Source of the DNA: Saccharomycopsis fibuligera x Saccharomycopsis cf. fibuligera
Lineage: Eukaryota; Ascomycota; Saccharomycetes; Ascoideales; Saccharomycopsidaceae
Direction of reading: 5' to 3'
DNA length: 64,000 nt
NCBI GenBank assembly: GCA_001936135.1
Contig: CP012810.1
Location: 496,001 to 560,000 of the forward strand
Shown here: positions 45,163 through 54,321 of the stretch, in pieces
Layout: the number at the start of each line of letters is the position of its first letter
How positions within the stretch are numbered: the stretch's first letter is position 1
The notes under the pieces: model-generated
Told to the model about the DNA's origin: nothing
The model's input: only the letters and a program-made list of their open reading frames with translations
Database searches by the model: none
Translations under genes and position numbers: made by a program

Positions 45163-48100
45163 CTAAGTAACTGAATAACGACCTGTGGTAAACTTCTTTG
45201 CTTCGTCTGCCAAATGTAATTTCATTCCATCAATTATTTTGTCCTTGAGTAAATTAACAGCCGCAGCTACCTGGTAATGCGTATCGCCCTCAACAAGTAA
45301 ATACAATTTTGGCTCATCAGTATCCTTCAATGGCTTATCCAAATTCTTATAAAATTTACCCTTAGAAGTGATAGCACAAGCAGTTTCGTCGATAATCTTC
45401 CCCATAGTCTCACGATTTGTAACCTTCCATCTAACTGTCTGGGGCAAATCGTTAATGTTAATTTTGGAGTGAAAAGCACCTGAATCAGGAGAGTCAGTAG
45501 CGCGACCTTCTTGAACCTGAAAATCCGAAAGCTCTGATAATTTGGCAATAATTGTTTTATTGTGTTTGAACTTTTCCATGTCAGCGTCTTCAGATTTCTC
45601 ACCTTGACCGTCATTATTGTCACCATCAATCACATTTCCTAGTCTTTGCTTAATCAGTTTCTTATTTTCATCTCTTTTAGCTTCAAGCTTCTCCAAACCT
45701 TTACCACCAAACCCACTGAAAACCTTTTGTTTTCCGCTCTTTATTTTAGCCAAAAATTCATTTGAAATCTGTTCCAACTCAGCTGGAACTTCAACTTTCG
45801 ATAATTTGAGGGCCTTAGCTATATCATATGCAGCTCTTTCCTGAGTTTTCACCAAAAATGAAACAGCCACACCTTTAGAACCTGCTCTACCAGTACGGCC
45901 CACTCTATGCACATAATCTTCAATATGATTAGGACAGTCATAGTTAATAACTAACTTTAGTTGATTGACGTCCAATCCTCTAGCGGCAATAGATGTAGCA
46001 ATAAGAATCTTGTTTTTCGCCTTTTTAAAATTATTAATTGTTGTATCTCTTTCTACTTGAGATTTACCACCGTGCAAAGATTCGCATTGGTAACCTCTGT
46101 TGTCCAATCTTTTTGCTAAAATATCAGCAGCTTCTTGACGATCAACAAATACCAATACTTTGTCCTCTCCTACTACATCCTTTGAATTCCTGAGATCATT
46201 AAAATCCTTACCTTGATTGAAAAATTCTCCCAAGACTTCCAATAACTTGAAAAACTTATCTTCCTCTTTATCCATTATCTTAACAATCTGTTTAATGTCA
46301 TCATTAACCCCCTTAAGACCAATCTTTATCTCAAGAGTACTATGGTTCAAAATTTTCCTCGCCAATTTTTCCAACTTTAATGGGAAGGTCGCACTAAATA
46401 ACACCTTTTGGCTATCAGGCCTTATATTGTCAATGATCATGTTGATCTGAGGTTGAAAGCCCATATCAAACATTCTATCAGCTTCATCAATGACTAGAAA
46501 CGTAACTCGTCGTAGCGTCAATTTCCTCAATGACAACAAATCTATAAATCTTCCTGGAGTAGCTATGACTAAATCAACACCAGCACTTACTGTGTTAATT
46601 TGTTTTGAAATATTCTCACCTCCAAAGACCGCTATCGTTTTCACAGAACTGTCAATTTTGCTGGCCACATTATATGTTTGCATCGCTAATTCTCTTGTGG
46701 GCACCAAAATAATTGCCAATGGGTCTTTAGCTTTTGAGGTTTTTCTATGCTTAATGTGTCTGAATAAAGGTAAAATGAAACTCAAACTTTTACCAGAACC
46801 AGTTTTGGCGATACCAATAACATCTCTACCTTGCAAGATCGCAGGAATACTTTGCGCTTGAATCGGTGTAGGTTTCGAAAACTGAAGGTCATTCAAGAGT
46901 ATATTCAAATAATTGGAGGGTAAGCCAAGTTGGGACCAATTCATTACAGGATTCGGAGGATTCAGGCCATTAACTTTGATCCCATCTAATTCAATTCTCA
47001 AAATCTCAACTTCCTCTTTGGTAAGTAAGCTAATTTCCTGACTTTCAATGTAAAAATCTTTTCTAAAATCTTCGTACTCAACTTCATCGTGGTTGACCTT
47101 GGGTATAATTTTCTGTTGTGTTTTTTTTGTGTTTTCTAGCTTCTTGATAATGTCTTGAACATTATCATCTTGATCATCTGAATCATACATATCCAAATCC
47201 TCACCATTATCGTCATCAAGAATAACTTCAGGAGTGTTTCTGGCCTCAGAACTACTTTCGCTATCTTTTATGGAGGCGAAAAACTTATCAAGCTCGTCTT
47301 CTTCGTCTTCATCTTCTTTGCCTGTGTTTTTAGTATCATTTTCAGCCGTGGCATCCTCTGAAGCGCTTGGAACTAACGATGCAATCCGTTTAGCCAAATC
47401 AGGTCTTCTGCTCAGCAAACTACTATTAATCTTCTCCCGATCTTTATCCTCAAACACAGATTTGACATATAACTTTTTTGGTTTTAAACTTTTGAGAACC
47501 TTGTTAGTAGAGACATTTTTGTTTAGTTTGAACGACACACGAATCTGAACCGGAGGTTTTTCAATACTAACTTCCCTGGATTTCTCCGCTTCTCTTTTCC
47601 TTTTCCAGGCCTCTAACCTTTCTCTTCTTTGCTGTTTCTTTAAATCTTCCGATGGCGGTTGTGTAGTGGATGATGCACTGGGGCTGAGATCCAGGGTACT
47701 GTTACTTGAACCGCTGGATTGAACAATGCCACTAGCAGCGCTATTCACGTTGGCGCCAACAGAGATACTACCCTTGTCATCGATACGCTGAGTATTTTCA
47801 TCATTTACATTATTTTTGGTAGCGTTGAATGCATTAGTATTAGTTTCATTCTGCTCCTTTAATGCTTGTGCCTCTTTTTTCTTTCTCCATTTCTCTTGTC
47901 TCAACCGAAGCTTTTCGTTCAAAGCTACTGATTCATTAACATCAGAAGTACTTACATTATTGTTATTGTTCAAGTCAGCAATTTTGTTATTGTAATCGCT
48001 GTTGCTATTATGAAGCGCTTCAGTAGAGACAGCCCTTGATGGAAGCACGTTAGACCTAAGCGCCAGCAATGCTTCCTGAGGAAGCTGCACTCTTCGGTTA

Positions 48101-48261
48101 CTGCCACCGGCACTAGTTGAGTTGTTTTTCTCTACTCTGGACGGCTGATACGAGGAGCGTCTTGGTGGCGGAACATATGTGTTGGGTGGTTGGTAGTCTC
48201 TGCCATGGTAGTTTCCTCGATAACCTCGGTTATTGTTGTTGTTATTGTATCTATTGCTCAT
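45163..48261 (-). CDS. PRP5: Prp5 DEAD-box RNA helicase, pre-spliceosome assembly
   Basis: A 1032-residue nuclear ATPase that remodels the U2 snRNP for branch-site pairing. The N-terminal 400 residues are Asn/Ser-rich, then basic with RQEKWRKKKEAQALK and RRERLEAWKRKREAEK stretches, then acidic. The conserved block before the helicase core (FRKDFYIESQEI) is typical of Prp5/DDX46. Helicase motifs are the Q motif (FSKPTPIQAQSIP), AKTGSGKS near 484-491, PTRELAM, TPGR, DEAD near 592-595, SAT near 622 and HRVGRTGRAG. A C-terminal domain of about 200 residues follows. The length is above S. cerevisiae Prp5 (849) because of the low-complexity N-terminus. PHS1 diverges across 289 bases. The VPS55 introns in this window are substrates of the same pathway. 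Confidence 0.96.
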   Translation of the reverse strand: MSNRYNNNNNNRGYRGNYHGRDYQPPNTYVPPPRRSSYQPSRVEKNNSTSAGGSNRRVQLPQEALLALRSNVLPSRAVSTEALHNSNSDYNNKIADLNNNNNVSTSDVNESVALNEKLRLRQEKWRKKKEAQALKEQNETNTNAFNATKNNVNDENTQRIDDKGSISVGANVNSAASGIVQSSGSSNSTLDLSPSASSTTQPPSEDLKKQQRRERLEAWKRKREAEKSREVSIEKPPVQIRVSFKLNKNVSTNKVLKSLKPKKLYVKSVFEDKDREKINSSLLSRRPDLAKRIASLVPSASEDATAENDTKNTGKEDEDEEDELDKFFASIKDSESSSEARNTPEVILDDDNGEDLDMYDSDDQDDNVQDIIKKLENTKKTQQKIIPKVNHDEVEYEDFRKDFYIESQEISLLTKEEVEILRIELDGIKVNGLNPPNPVMNWSQLGLPSNYLNILLNDLQFSKPTPIQAQSIPAILQGRDVIGIAKTGSGKSLSFILPLFRHIKHRKTSKAKDPLAIILVPTRELAMQTYNVASKIDSSVKTIAVFGGENISKQINTVSAGVDLVIATPGRFIDLLSLRKLTLRRVTFLVIDEADRMFDMGFQPQINMIIDNIRPDSQKVLFSATFPLKLEKLARKILNHSTLEIKIGLKGVNDDIKQIVKIMDKEEDKFFKLLEVLGEFFNQGKDFNDLRNSKDVVGEDKVLVFVDRQEAADILAKRLDNRGYQCESLHGGKSQVERDTTINNFKKAKNKILIATSIAARGLDVNQLKLVINYDCPNHIEDYVHRVGRTGRAGSKGVAVSFLVKTQERAAYDIAKALKLSKVEVPAELEQISNEFLAKIKSGKQKVFSGFGGKGLEKLEAKRDENKKLIKQRLGNVIDGDNNDGQGEKSEDADMEKFKHNKTIIAKLSELSDFQVQEGRATDSPDSGAFHSKININDLPQTVRWKVTNRETMGKIIDETACAITSKGKFYKNLDKPLKDTDEPKLYLLVEGDTHYQVAAAVNLLKDKIIDGMKLHLADEAKKFTTGRYSVT

Positions 48262-48550
48262 GTTGTAAAGTAGAAATGATGCTCATCGCAGCGCAGACAC
48301 AACAAAATCATCACTAAGAGTAGAAAAATATTCGCAAATAGCTTTATTTTTTCCTTTTTTGTTTTTACTTTTTAATGCTTTGGTGGTTATACGGGGGCAC
48401 ATAACCACAATCGCCAAATGCAAGGAAAAAAATAATATTGGGCCACCAAGGGCTAAGGAGGTAAAATTATCAAATGTGCCGACATTCGAGGCAGCTCCAG
48501 CTTCCTTTGTCAGTTCAGAAAGCACTCATTGCATAGAGATCATTCTTAAA
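48262..48550. promoter_or_regulatory. Divergent promoter of PRP5 and PHS1
   Basis: 289 bases between the two start codons. The PHS1 frame extends through most of it without an ATG that fits the family, so this is taken as promoter and leader for both genes. Confidence 0.6.
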
Positions 48551-49222
48551 ATGTCCGGAGGTAAAGTGAATGCAGCCAGAAAGCAAAAGCAACAGCCAAG
48601 ATGGATCTTGCATTACAATGCCATCAGCGCCACGTTGTGGTTTGTTGTGCTTTCCAACACTATCTATTTTACCACAGTTTACGGTCAGCCGCAATTCTTC
48701 ATTTCCACTTCCAAGCTCTTGACGGGGATTCAAGCGCTTGCTATGACTGAAATTTACAATTCCTTAGTAGGTAATGTTCGTGCTCCACTTTTCACCACCA
48801 TTGCTCAAGTGTTTTCCAGATTATTGGTGGTTTTCGGAATTTTCACTGTGTTGCCAAACTCTCCAGTAAATTATACTTTTGTGTATGTGACCTTGTCTGT
48901 AGCTTGGTCCATAACAGAAATCGTCAGATACTCATTTTATGCCATCAACATTGAAACTCAGGGAAATGCTCCAAAAGGGTTGACATGGTTGAGATATTCT
49001 CTTTTCATTGTCTTGTACCCATTGGGCATCTCAAGTGAATGCTGGATCATCTATCAATCTTTGACAGAGGCCACCAAGGTGGTTAGCCCATGGTATAGCT
49101 ACTTTTTGATTTCCACTTTGGCTGTTTACGTTCCAGGAAGCTACATTTTATTCACTTACATGTTGAAGCAAAGAAAGAAGGTGGTGAAAACATTGTACAA
49201 AGATGTCAAAAAGACAAACTGA
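48551..49222 (+). CDS. PHS1: Phs1 3-hydroxyacyl-CoA dehydratase, very-long-chain fatty acid elongation
   Basis: A 223-residue ER enzyme that dehydrates 3-hydroxyacyl-CoA in the third step of the elongation cycle, feeding sphingolipid synthesis. Six hydrophobic segments are visible, with a short basic N-terminus (ARKQKQQPR). The catalytic Tyr and Glu fit WSITEIVRYSFYA and the YPLGISSE segment, which are family hallmarks. The C-terminus ends in a lysine-rich tail (KQRKKVVKTLYKDVKK), consistent with ER retention. The open frame continues 64 codons upstream to 48359, but that part is unlike the family and starts without ATG, so the ATG at 48551 was chosen. Length matches yeast Phs1 (217). Confidence 0.96.
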   Translation: MSGGKVNAARKQKQQPRWILHYNAISATLWFVVLSNTIYFTTVYGQPQFFISTSKLLTGIQALAMTEIYNSLVGNVRAPLFTTIAQVFSRLLVVFGIFTVLPNSPVNYTFVYVTLSVAWSITEIVRYSFYAINIETQGNAPKGLTWLRYSLFIVLYPLGISSECWIIYQSLTEATKVVSPWYSYFLISTLAVYVPGSYILFTYMLKQRKKVVKTLYKDVKKTN

Positions 49223-49360
49223 AAGTGCGATTTTCTTACAGAATGTACCTGCTTCAATAAATCGCTACTAAATAGGCCTGTTTTATGCAACGTCGTGTTT
49301 TAAAATATTTCTATTAATTTGTAAATATGCCTTTTCAAACAAAAAAAAAAAATGTAAATA

Positions 49361-51871
49361 TTATTTCTGGTCATCAAACATTTCAATCCAACTGATGTAC
49401 CTTTCTAATAATCTCACTGCATTACCTTCTGAGTCGTAAGCAGCTCTCAATTTGTTAATGATTAAATCTTTTTCATTCTCTTTGAGGATTTCTTTCAAAA
49501 ATATCAAACAGTCAATACAAAAATCCTCATACCATCTGTAATTCCACGAAAAAACCTTAATCAACACTTCCAATATCAAGTCCAAGTACAAGTTGCTTTC
49601 CAATGACTGCTGATTGATCAACTTAAGCTGCTCACTAACCAGTAACGCTCCAATTTGCGACTTGTCAATCACGAATTCTTTTTTAATTGGGTATAAAATG
49701 TTATTCAGTCCAACAAATAACAAATCTTTAGCATACCGATTATTATCGAAATTTATGTTTAGTCTTTTGAAATAGTCATAATTCTGGAAAAATTCCTGAA
49801 ATATGTTCAACAAATTCTGGGCTGAAATTATAGAGAACTTAGCAGTCAATGAAGTACGTAATGCAGAGATTGCCAAGTCGTAATGTTTGGCACGATATGC
49901 AGTAATACCAATAAGTTCCCACTCTAAAGTAGAATGTCTAATTGCATTACCAGTCTTTTTTGCTTCAACTTCCCATAACGAAACGACTTTCAAGTCATCA
50001 TAAAGCATGAAGAATAAAGAGTCTAACCAGCGCTCGCATAACCTTTTTGATTTGAAAATTACTTGTCCATCTTTCTTTTCCACGGAAACTGAAGGGAAAG
50101 TAACACTTTTGCCAGCATACAGCAAATTACTCTTGAGAGTATTCTGCTTTGATGATAAACTTTCCACTGAACTGGACCTTATTTCGCTAGCTCTGTATTC
50201 GCCTTCCATGACAAATACTTCTGCTCGCACTTTTAGCAAATTATCCCAGCCAACTAATATTGCCAAGCTAGATAAGTAATTATATGCGGCTTTAAAAGTG
50301 CCTTTAAGCTTCGGTCCAGTGAGACGTAGCAAAATTGGATCTACAGTCTTAAGTTCCATGTCAGAGACAAAATCCTCACTCAATATGGCATCTTTATCTT
50401 TCAAATACACCGGTCCCGTACGATTAGCTTGATTCCAGATTTCGCTCAAGTAGCCTTCCTGAGACGGCTCAGGAAATTTGTAATTGATATTGTTATAGTC
50501 AATAAGCGAATTTTCTTCTTTAATACGGTGAATTGTTTTCGCAGTTGGCAAAGAATATACGGGACAAGAATTTAGTGTTAATAATGCATTTTGGACATCA
50601 TTTTTGGTAATGTATGTTTCAAGTAGATTGGTCCAATTGATGAACTCTGTGGGATTTGTTTCAATGGCTTTTGTAGCCAAATATAATGCAGAATTAAAAT
50701 TATGTTTTTGAGTCATCAATTTGGATTGTTCTAATAAGTAATAATCAATATAATTTTTTGTGCCTGGTCTATTAGTAGAATAAAAATCAAGACCGTTTTT
50801 TAACTCACGCACCAATCTGATCTCATTGGTCTTGCTGGCGATTATCAATTCAACAAGAATAAGATGATAGTCAAAATTGTAAGATATGCACTCTTCAACA
50901 AGCTTGATGGCATATTCGTACAAATCACTAATTTTGAGGATTTTTAATAGTGTATCCACCAAATAATTGTGAATAAAATCAGGTCCCTGATACAACTCTG
51001 AGCATCCTGTCAAAAAGCCCTTTGGTAACATCTGGACAATCATATCAATTATTTTCTTTGCAGCTGATTTGGTTGAAATTAAAGTGTTTTGTATGAGTGA
51101 AGGTTTATTGTACTCTAAGTTGTCACTGAAGAGAATATTGCGCATAATACCAGAGACGTATGTTTGTCGCCAGATTTCCTCGGGTATGCCATCAACAAAC
51201 TTAGGGGTTTCCGGTACACTAAAGGATATAGCGGACCCGTAAATGTCCTGGTCTTGTTTGTTTTTTTGAGTTTGCTGCTGCTGTTGAAGATTTTGCTGCA
51301 GCACTTGGCTCTGATTGGGCGACTGCTCACTTGATCTAGGTATTCTGCTTACTGATGGATTGTTCAGTCTGATGTGGAACGGCTTGCCATTGATTCCCAC
51401 AAGCTGAACTGAAGTTCTCGGCCCTGGAAATTCTGAATTGATTCTGATATCGCATTTAGAGAAGCAATTCCAGGAACAGTAAGTGCCAATTGTACCTGAG
51501 CCTATAGAAGAGACCAGACTATTCTCGTCAAATTGGGTATTGTAGACTAATTTTGTCAAATAAGCAACGGGAGCGGCAACCGAGCTCACGTCCAAGCCAG
51601 TTAAATAGTGAAATTGACCAACATCTTTGGATCCACTGCGGGAGGATAAATGGATAAGATCTGGTGGGCCTAAGGTGCTGGCATGGTGAGCCATCAATTC
51701 CGACCGCTTGCCTATACTTTGACCAAACTGTCTTTCCAGAATGAATGGTGCCTGACTAATTTTGGTGGTCTTCTTGCTGTCTTTGCCCTTGCCCTTAGCA
51801 GCAAAGGCCAGGGGCGCTCTGATGTGGGTGCTGGAGGACTTTACTTCTTCCTTCTTCTTTGATCTGAACAT
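49361..51871 (-). CDS. Exomer cargo adaptor of the ChAPs family (Bch1/Bud7/Chs6 type)
   Basis: An 836-residue peripheral Golgi protein. In yeast, exomer (Chs5 plus ChAPs proteins) sorts cargo such as chitin synthase Chs3 to the plasma membrane with Arf1. Visible features are a basic N-terminus (FRSKKKEEVK), the family block PDLIHLSSRSGSKDVGQFHY near residue 72, a GTYCSWNCFSKCDIR stretch near 129, and TPR-like helical repeats through the middle and C-terminal half (for example ALYLATKAIETNP and WELIGITAYRAKHYDLAISAL). A Gln-rich insert near 195-210 is variable sequence. The four S. cerevisiae paralogues are 720-770 residues, so this is a little longer. CUG-clade yeasts usually keep fewer paralogues, and a Bch1-type gene is most likely; the exact paralogue is inferred. 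Confidence 0.9.
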   Translation of the reverse strand: MFRSKKKEEVKSSSTHIRAPLAFAAKGKGKDSKKTTKISQAPFILERQFGQSIGKRSELMAHHASTLGPPDLIHLSSRSGSKDVGQFHYLTGLDVSSVAAPVAYLTKLVYNTQFDENSLVSSIGSGTIGTYCSWNCFSKCDIRINSEFPGPRTSVQLVGINGKPFHIRLNNPSVSRIPRSSEQSPNQSQVLQQNLQQQQQTQKNKQDQDIYGSAISFSVPETPKFVDGIPEEIWRQTYVSGIMRNILFSDNLEYNKPSLIQNTLISTKSAAKKIIDMIVQMLPKGFLTGCSELYQGPDFIHNYLVDTLLKILKISDLYEYAIKLVEECISYNFDYHLILVELIIASKTNEIRLVRELKNGLDFYSTNRPGTKNYIDYYLLEQSKLMTQKHNFNSALYLATKAIETNPTEFINWTNLLETYITKNDVQNALLTLNSCPVYSLPTAKTIHRIKEENSLIDYNNINYKFPEPSQEGYLSEIWNQANRTGPVYLKDKDAILSEDFVSDMELKTVDPILLRLTGPKLKGTFKAAYNYLSSLAILVGWDNLLKVRAEVFVMEGEYRASEIRSSSVESLSSKQNTLKSNLLYAGKSVTFPSVSVEKKDGQVIFKSKRLCERWLDSLFFMLYDDLKVVSLWEVEAKKTGNAIRHSTLEWELIGITAYRAKHYDLAISALRTSLTAKFSIISAQNLLNIFQEFFQNYDYFKRLNINFDNNRYAKDLLFVGLNNILYPIKKEFVIDKSQIGALLVSEQLKLINQQSLESNLYLDLILEVLIKVFSWNYRWYEDFCIDCLIFLKEILKENEKDLIINKLRAAYDSEGNAVRLLERYISWIEMFDDQK

Positions 51872-52009
51872 GGCTTACCAGTTGTCTTTATTTTCCCATC
51901 ATAGGCAAACAAAGCAGCTTGACAGTATCTAGCCTGTATTTGACAGCGTTGAGATTGTCTTTGGCCCCATTCTCTCGCGATCAACCAAATCATCCCCAAT
52001 GTCTTCATG

Positions 52010-52015
52010 CACGTG
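52010..52015. promoter_or_regulatory. CACGTG box in the exomer gene/MPM1 promoter
   Basis: One perfect CACGTG, followed by ATG as in GCACGTGATG, 139 bases from the exomer gene start. Cbf1-type bHLH factors bind this core. Confidence 0.5.
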
Positions 52016-52354
52016 ATGTCTCAACCGCTAAAACGCGCGGTTTTTTTTTTCTCGGTTTCCTTTTCTGTTCAAGGTTCTATTTCGTTCGTAGAGTTACCGA
52101 GGTGGTTCAGTGGTTTGAGATGGTGCGGGAGCCTCAAATGGAGAATAGTATTCGATGATTTGAGTGGAGTTGAATATGAGAAATAAAAGAGAGAATATTG
52201 AGTTACTCTCGGTCTGAGAGTCACCTTTATGTTACAGCATCTTCTGCTAATATTTGCCCCGCGGGTATGTCCGACAGCCATTGGTATTGCTAGAACGTTC
52301 GGGCTACTTGAGTGGCAAGCGGAAAACTCTAATTTTTTTTTTTCTTTGCACAGT

Positions 52355-52362
52355 TATATAAA
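52355..52362 (+). promoter_or_regulatory. TATA box of MPM1
   Basis: TATATAAA followed by GGG, 124 bases before the start codon, in a T-rich context. Position and sequence fit a yeast core promoter. Confidence 0.6.
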
Positions 52363-52485
52363 GGGTAGTTTCAGGAGATGCCCGCCACCGTTTGATTTTT
52401 GGATTCTAATTTTATGTTCCTAATCAGGACTTAAAAGCCAATTTGTATATTATTATCACCAATTGAATCATTGCGAATAAACACT

Positions 52486-53469
52486 ATGGGAATTTTTAGC
52501 GGTAACGACCAGAACGATACCGAAACCAGAATCACGGAGCTTAACTCCCACGATGACGATGAGTTTTCCAAGAACTTTCAGGAGGCACAAGACTCCTTCA
52601 ACAAGCTTGTGAGCTCCACTTCCAGTATCGCAAAAGCACTCGGTGATGAGGTAAGCAAAAACTCATTTGACTTGTTCAACAAGTTTACCCCTTCGGTACT
52701 CAACCCATCTTCTTGGTTCAACACCGAATTTGACGAGCCATTTTTCAGAGACGGCAGCAGCATTGACGAGGTTTTTGACCGTGCTATTGAGAAACATGGA
52801 CATTTTTTTGGGCCTTTTGGTGGAGAAAAGCCATGGAACCATTTTCGCAACAATCTTTGGGCTTATCCAGTGCCATCGGTGAGAAAATATGATGCTTGTA
52901 TGGCTAAAGAGGGCCTTTCAGTTTGGGATAAAGATGGTGTCTGGAGATGCTTGTTTCCAAAAGCGGGTTTACCTTTAAGGGATGACGAGCGCAGTAACAA
53001 TACTGTCACCAAGGAAGATTATTTGGACAATATTAATGATGCAAGAAGCAACTTTTTTGAGAACTTCAACGATCTTTTAGGATGGAAGTCGCAAATGCGC
53101 AGACTTGCTAGAGAAGAAAGACAAAAACGTTTTGAGGAAAGAAAAAAAAGATATGAAGACCTTCCACCATCCGAGACTAATTTTGATTTGACCAACACTA
53201 CCGAAATTACCAAAAATTCCTCCAACATCAATGGCGCTGATAATGAGAAGAAAATCATTGGTACCTCCAAGAGCATTTCTACCAGAACAGTTGAAGACGG
53301 TGTTGAGAAATATTCAAAAATTACCAAATGGTATGATGATGGTACTTCTCAAGTCGAGGAAACCAAAAGATTGTTACCAAAGGATGGTTCAGAGCCAAAA
53401 ATTGAGAGTAGTATCAGATCGCTTGGCTCAAATGAAAGTGAGAAGTCAGGCTGGTTTTGGGATAACTGA
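52486..53469 (+). CDS. MPM1: Mpm1-like mitochondrial membrane protein
   Basis: A 327-residue protein. In yeast Mpm1 is an intermembrane-space-facing mitochondrial membrane protein of poorly defined role, repressed by glucose. The start MGIFSGND resembles the yeast protein. Other hallmarks are a central Trp-rich block (WNHFRNNLWAYPVPSVRKYDAC near 119-140) and WDKDGVWRCLFP near 148-159, where two Cys are conserved. A charged coiled segment (RQKRFEERKKRYED) and an acidic Ser-rich C-terminus follow, ending in GWFWDN. The upstream in-frame codons to 52471 begin with TTG, so the ATG at 52486 was chosen. It is longer than S. cerevisiae Mpm1 (252). Orthology is a good but not certain inference. Confidence 0.88.
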   Translation: MGIFSGNDQNDTETRITELNSHDDDEFSKNFQEAQDSFNKLVSSTSSIAKALGDEVSKNSFDLFNKFTPSVLNPSSWFNTEFDEPFFRDGSSIDEVFDRAIEKHGHFFGPFGGEKPWNHFRNNLWAYPVPSVRKYDACMAKEGLSVWDKDGVWRCLFPKAGLPLRDDERSNNTVTKEDYLDNINDARSNFFENFNDLLGWKSQMRRLAREERQKRFEERKKRYEDLPPSETNFDLTNTTEITKNSSNINGADNEKKIIGTSKSISTRTVEDGVEKYSKITKWYDDGTSQVEETKRLLPKDGSEPKIESSIRSLGSNESEKSGWFWDN

Positions 53470-54321
53470 TTACTATTTTTTTCCTTACCGACTTTCTTAT
53501 TTTCAGCTTGCTAATCCTGCTTACTGCCTAATGATTTGATGTTACTTACTTATTTAATTTGTATATAGTCTTTTAGTATTTTTTATTGAATTTTTCCAAT
53601 TTTTTTGTCATTTTTTTTCCCAAGGATGTTATTTTTTTTTCTCCCAAAGATGTTGTTTATACAGGGGCAGACTTTTAATTAAAGTCGTTTTATGATTTAT
53701 GAATTTTGCTCTTTAGTTTAAATGTTTTATACAGCACTGCCCTAAATCAGCCCCATTTATAGGTTACCTTTGCGTGCGTGAATAGTCATGATTTTGTCTA
53801 ATATTCTTTTTTTTTTTTTTTTTTTTTTCTGTTTGATCCAAGCTAGTAATAATTATATGTGCATATGTCCAAGTTTTATTTTGAGCGCTTATTATCCTCA
53901 GATTGGGTTAGGAGCACCGTAAGAGAATATCGATGAGATGCAAAGCCGTCAAAGTGTATAAAGAAAAGAAAAGAAATAACGCACTGACAGAACCCAGAAG
54001 AAACGCTCTTTGTAAATGCTAAATCAAGTGAACTGAAAGGAAAGCAAACCGACAATTTCAAGTTAATATATGGTTGTAAGGTCTGCCTGAGCCTTGCAGT
54101 AGCCTTCGTTTAAGGTCATTCAACTTATCATCAGAACCACGATAGTCTTATTTTCATGCAGAAGGCACATAATATTAATTTATTGTTATCAACATTACGG
54201 TTATCATTTCCACCATAAAATTGACCAAATCACTACAAATACACACAGATTGTCGAGCGTTTGGTGTTCCTAAAAATAATTTTTAGTATCAGATACATAT
54301 TCCCCTGCAGAGCCGCACTAC
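53470..54321. other. Intergenic region between MPM1 and the SIM-bearing gene
   Basis: 852 bases with no gene. T-rich 3' UTR sequence of MPM1 is followed by a T22 run at 53807-53828 and then the promoter of the plus-strand gene. Confidence 0.65.

Larger units (their letters stand above)
51872..52485. promoter_or_regulatory. Divergent promoter of the exomer gene and MPM1
   Basis: 614 bases between the two start codons. It contains a CACGTG box at 52010-52015 and a TATATAAA box at 52355-52362, the latter 124 bases before the MPM1 start. The small frames here are not genes. Confidence 0.65.

Noticed and set aside
48359-48550. 64-codon upstream extension of PHS1
   Set aside because: It begins without ATG and is unlike the family; Phs1 starts at 48551.
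52080-52150. Sequence resembling a tRNA (GGTGGTTCAGTGG near 52100)
   Set aside because: No matching acceptor stem or T arm could be found around it.
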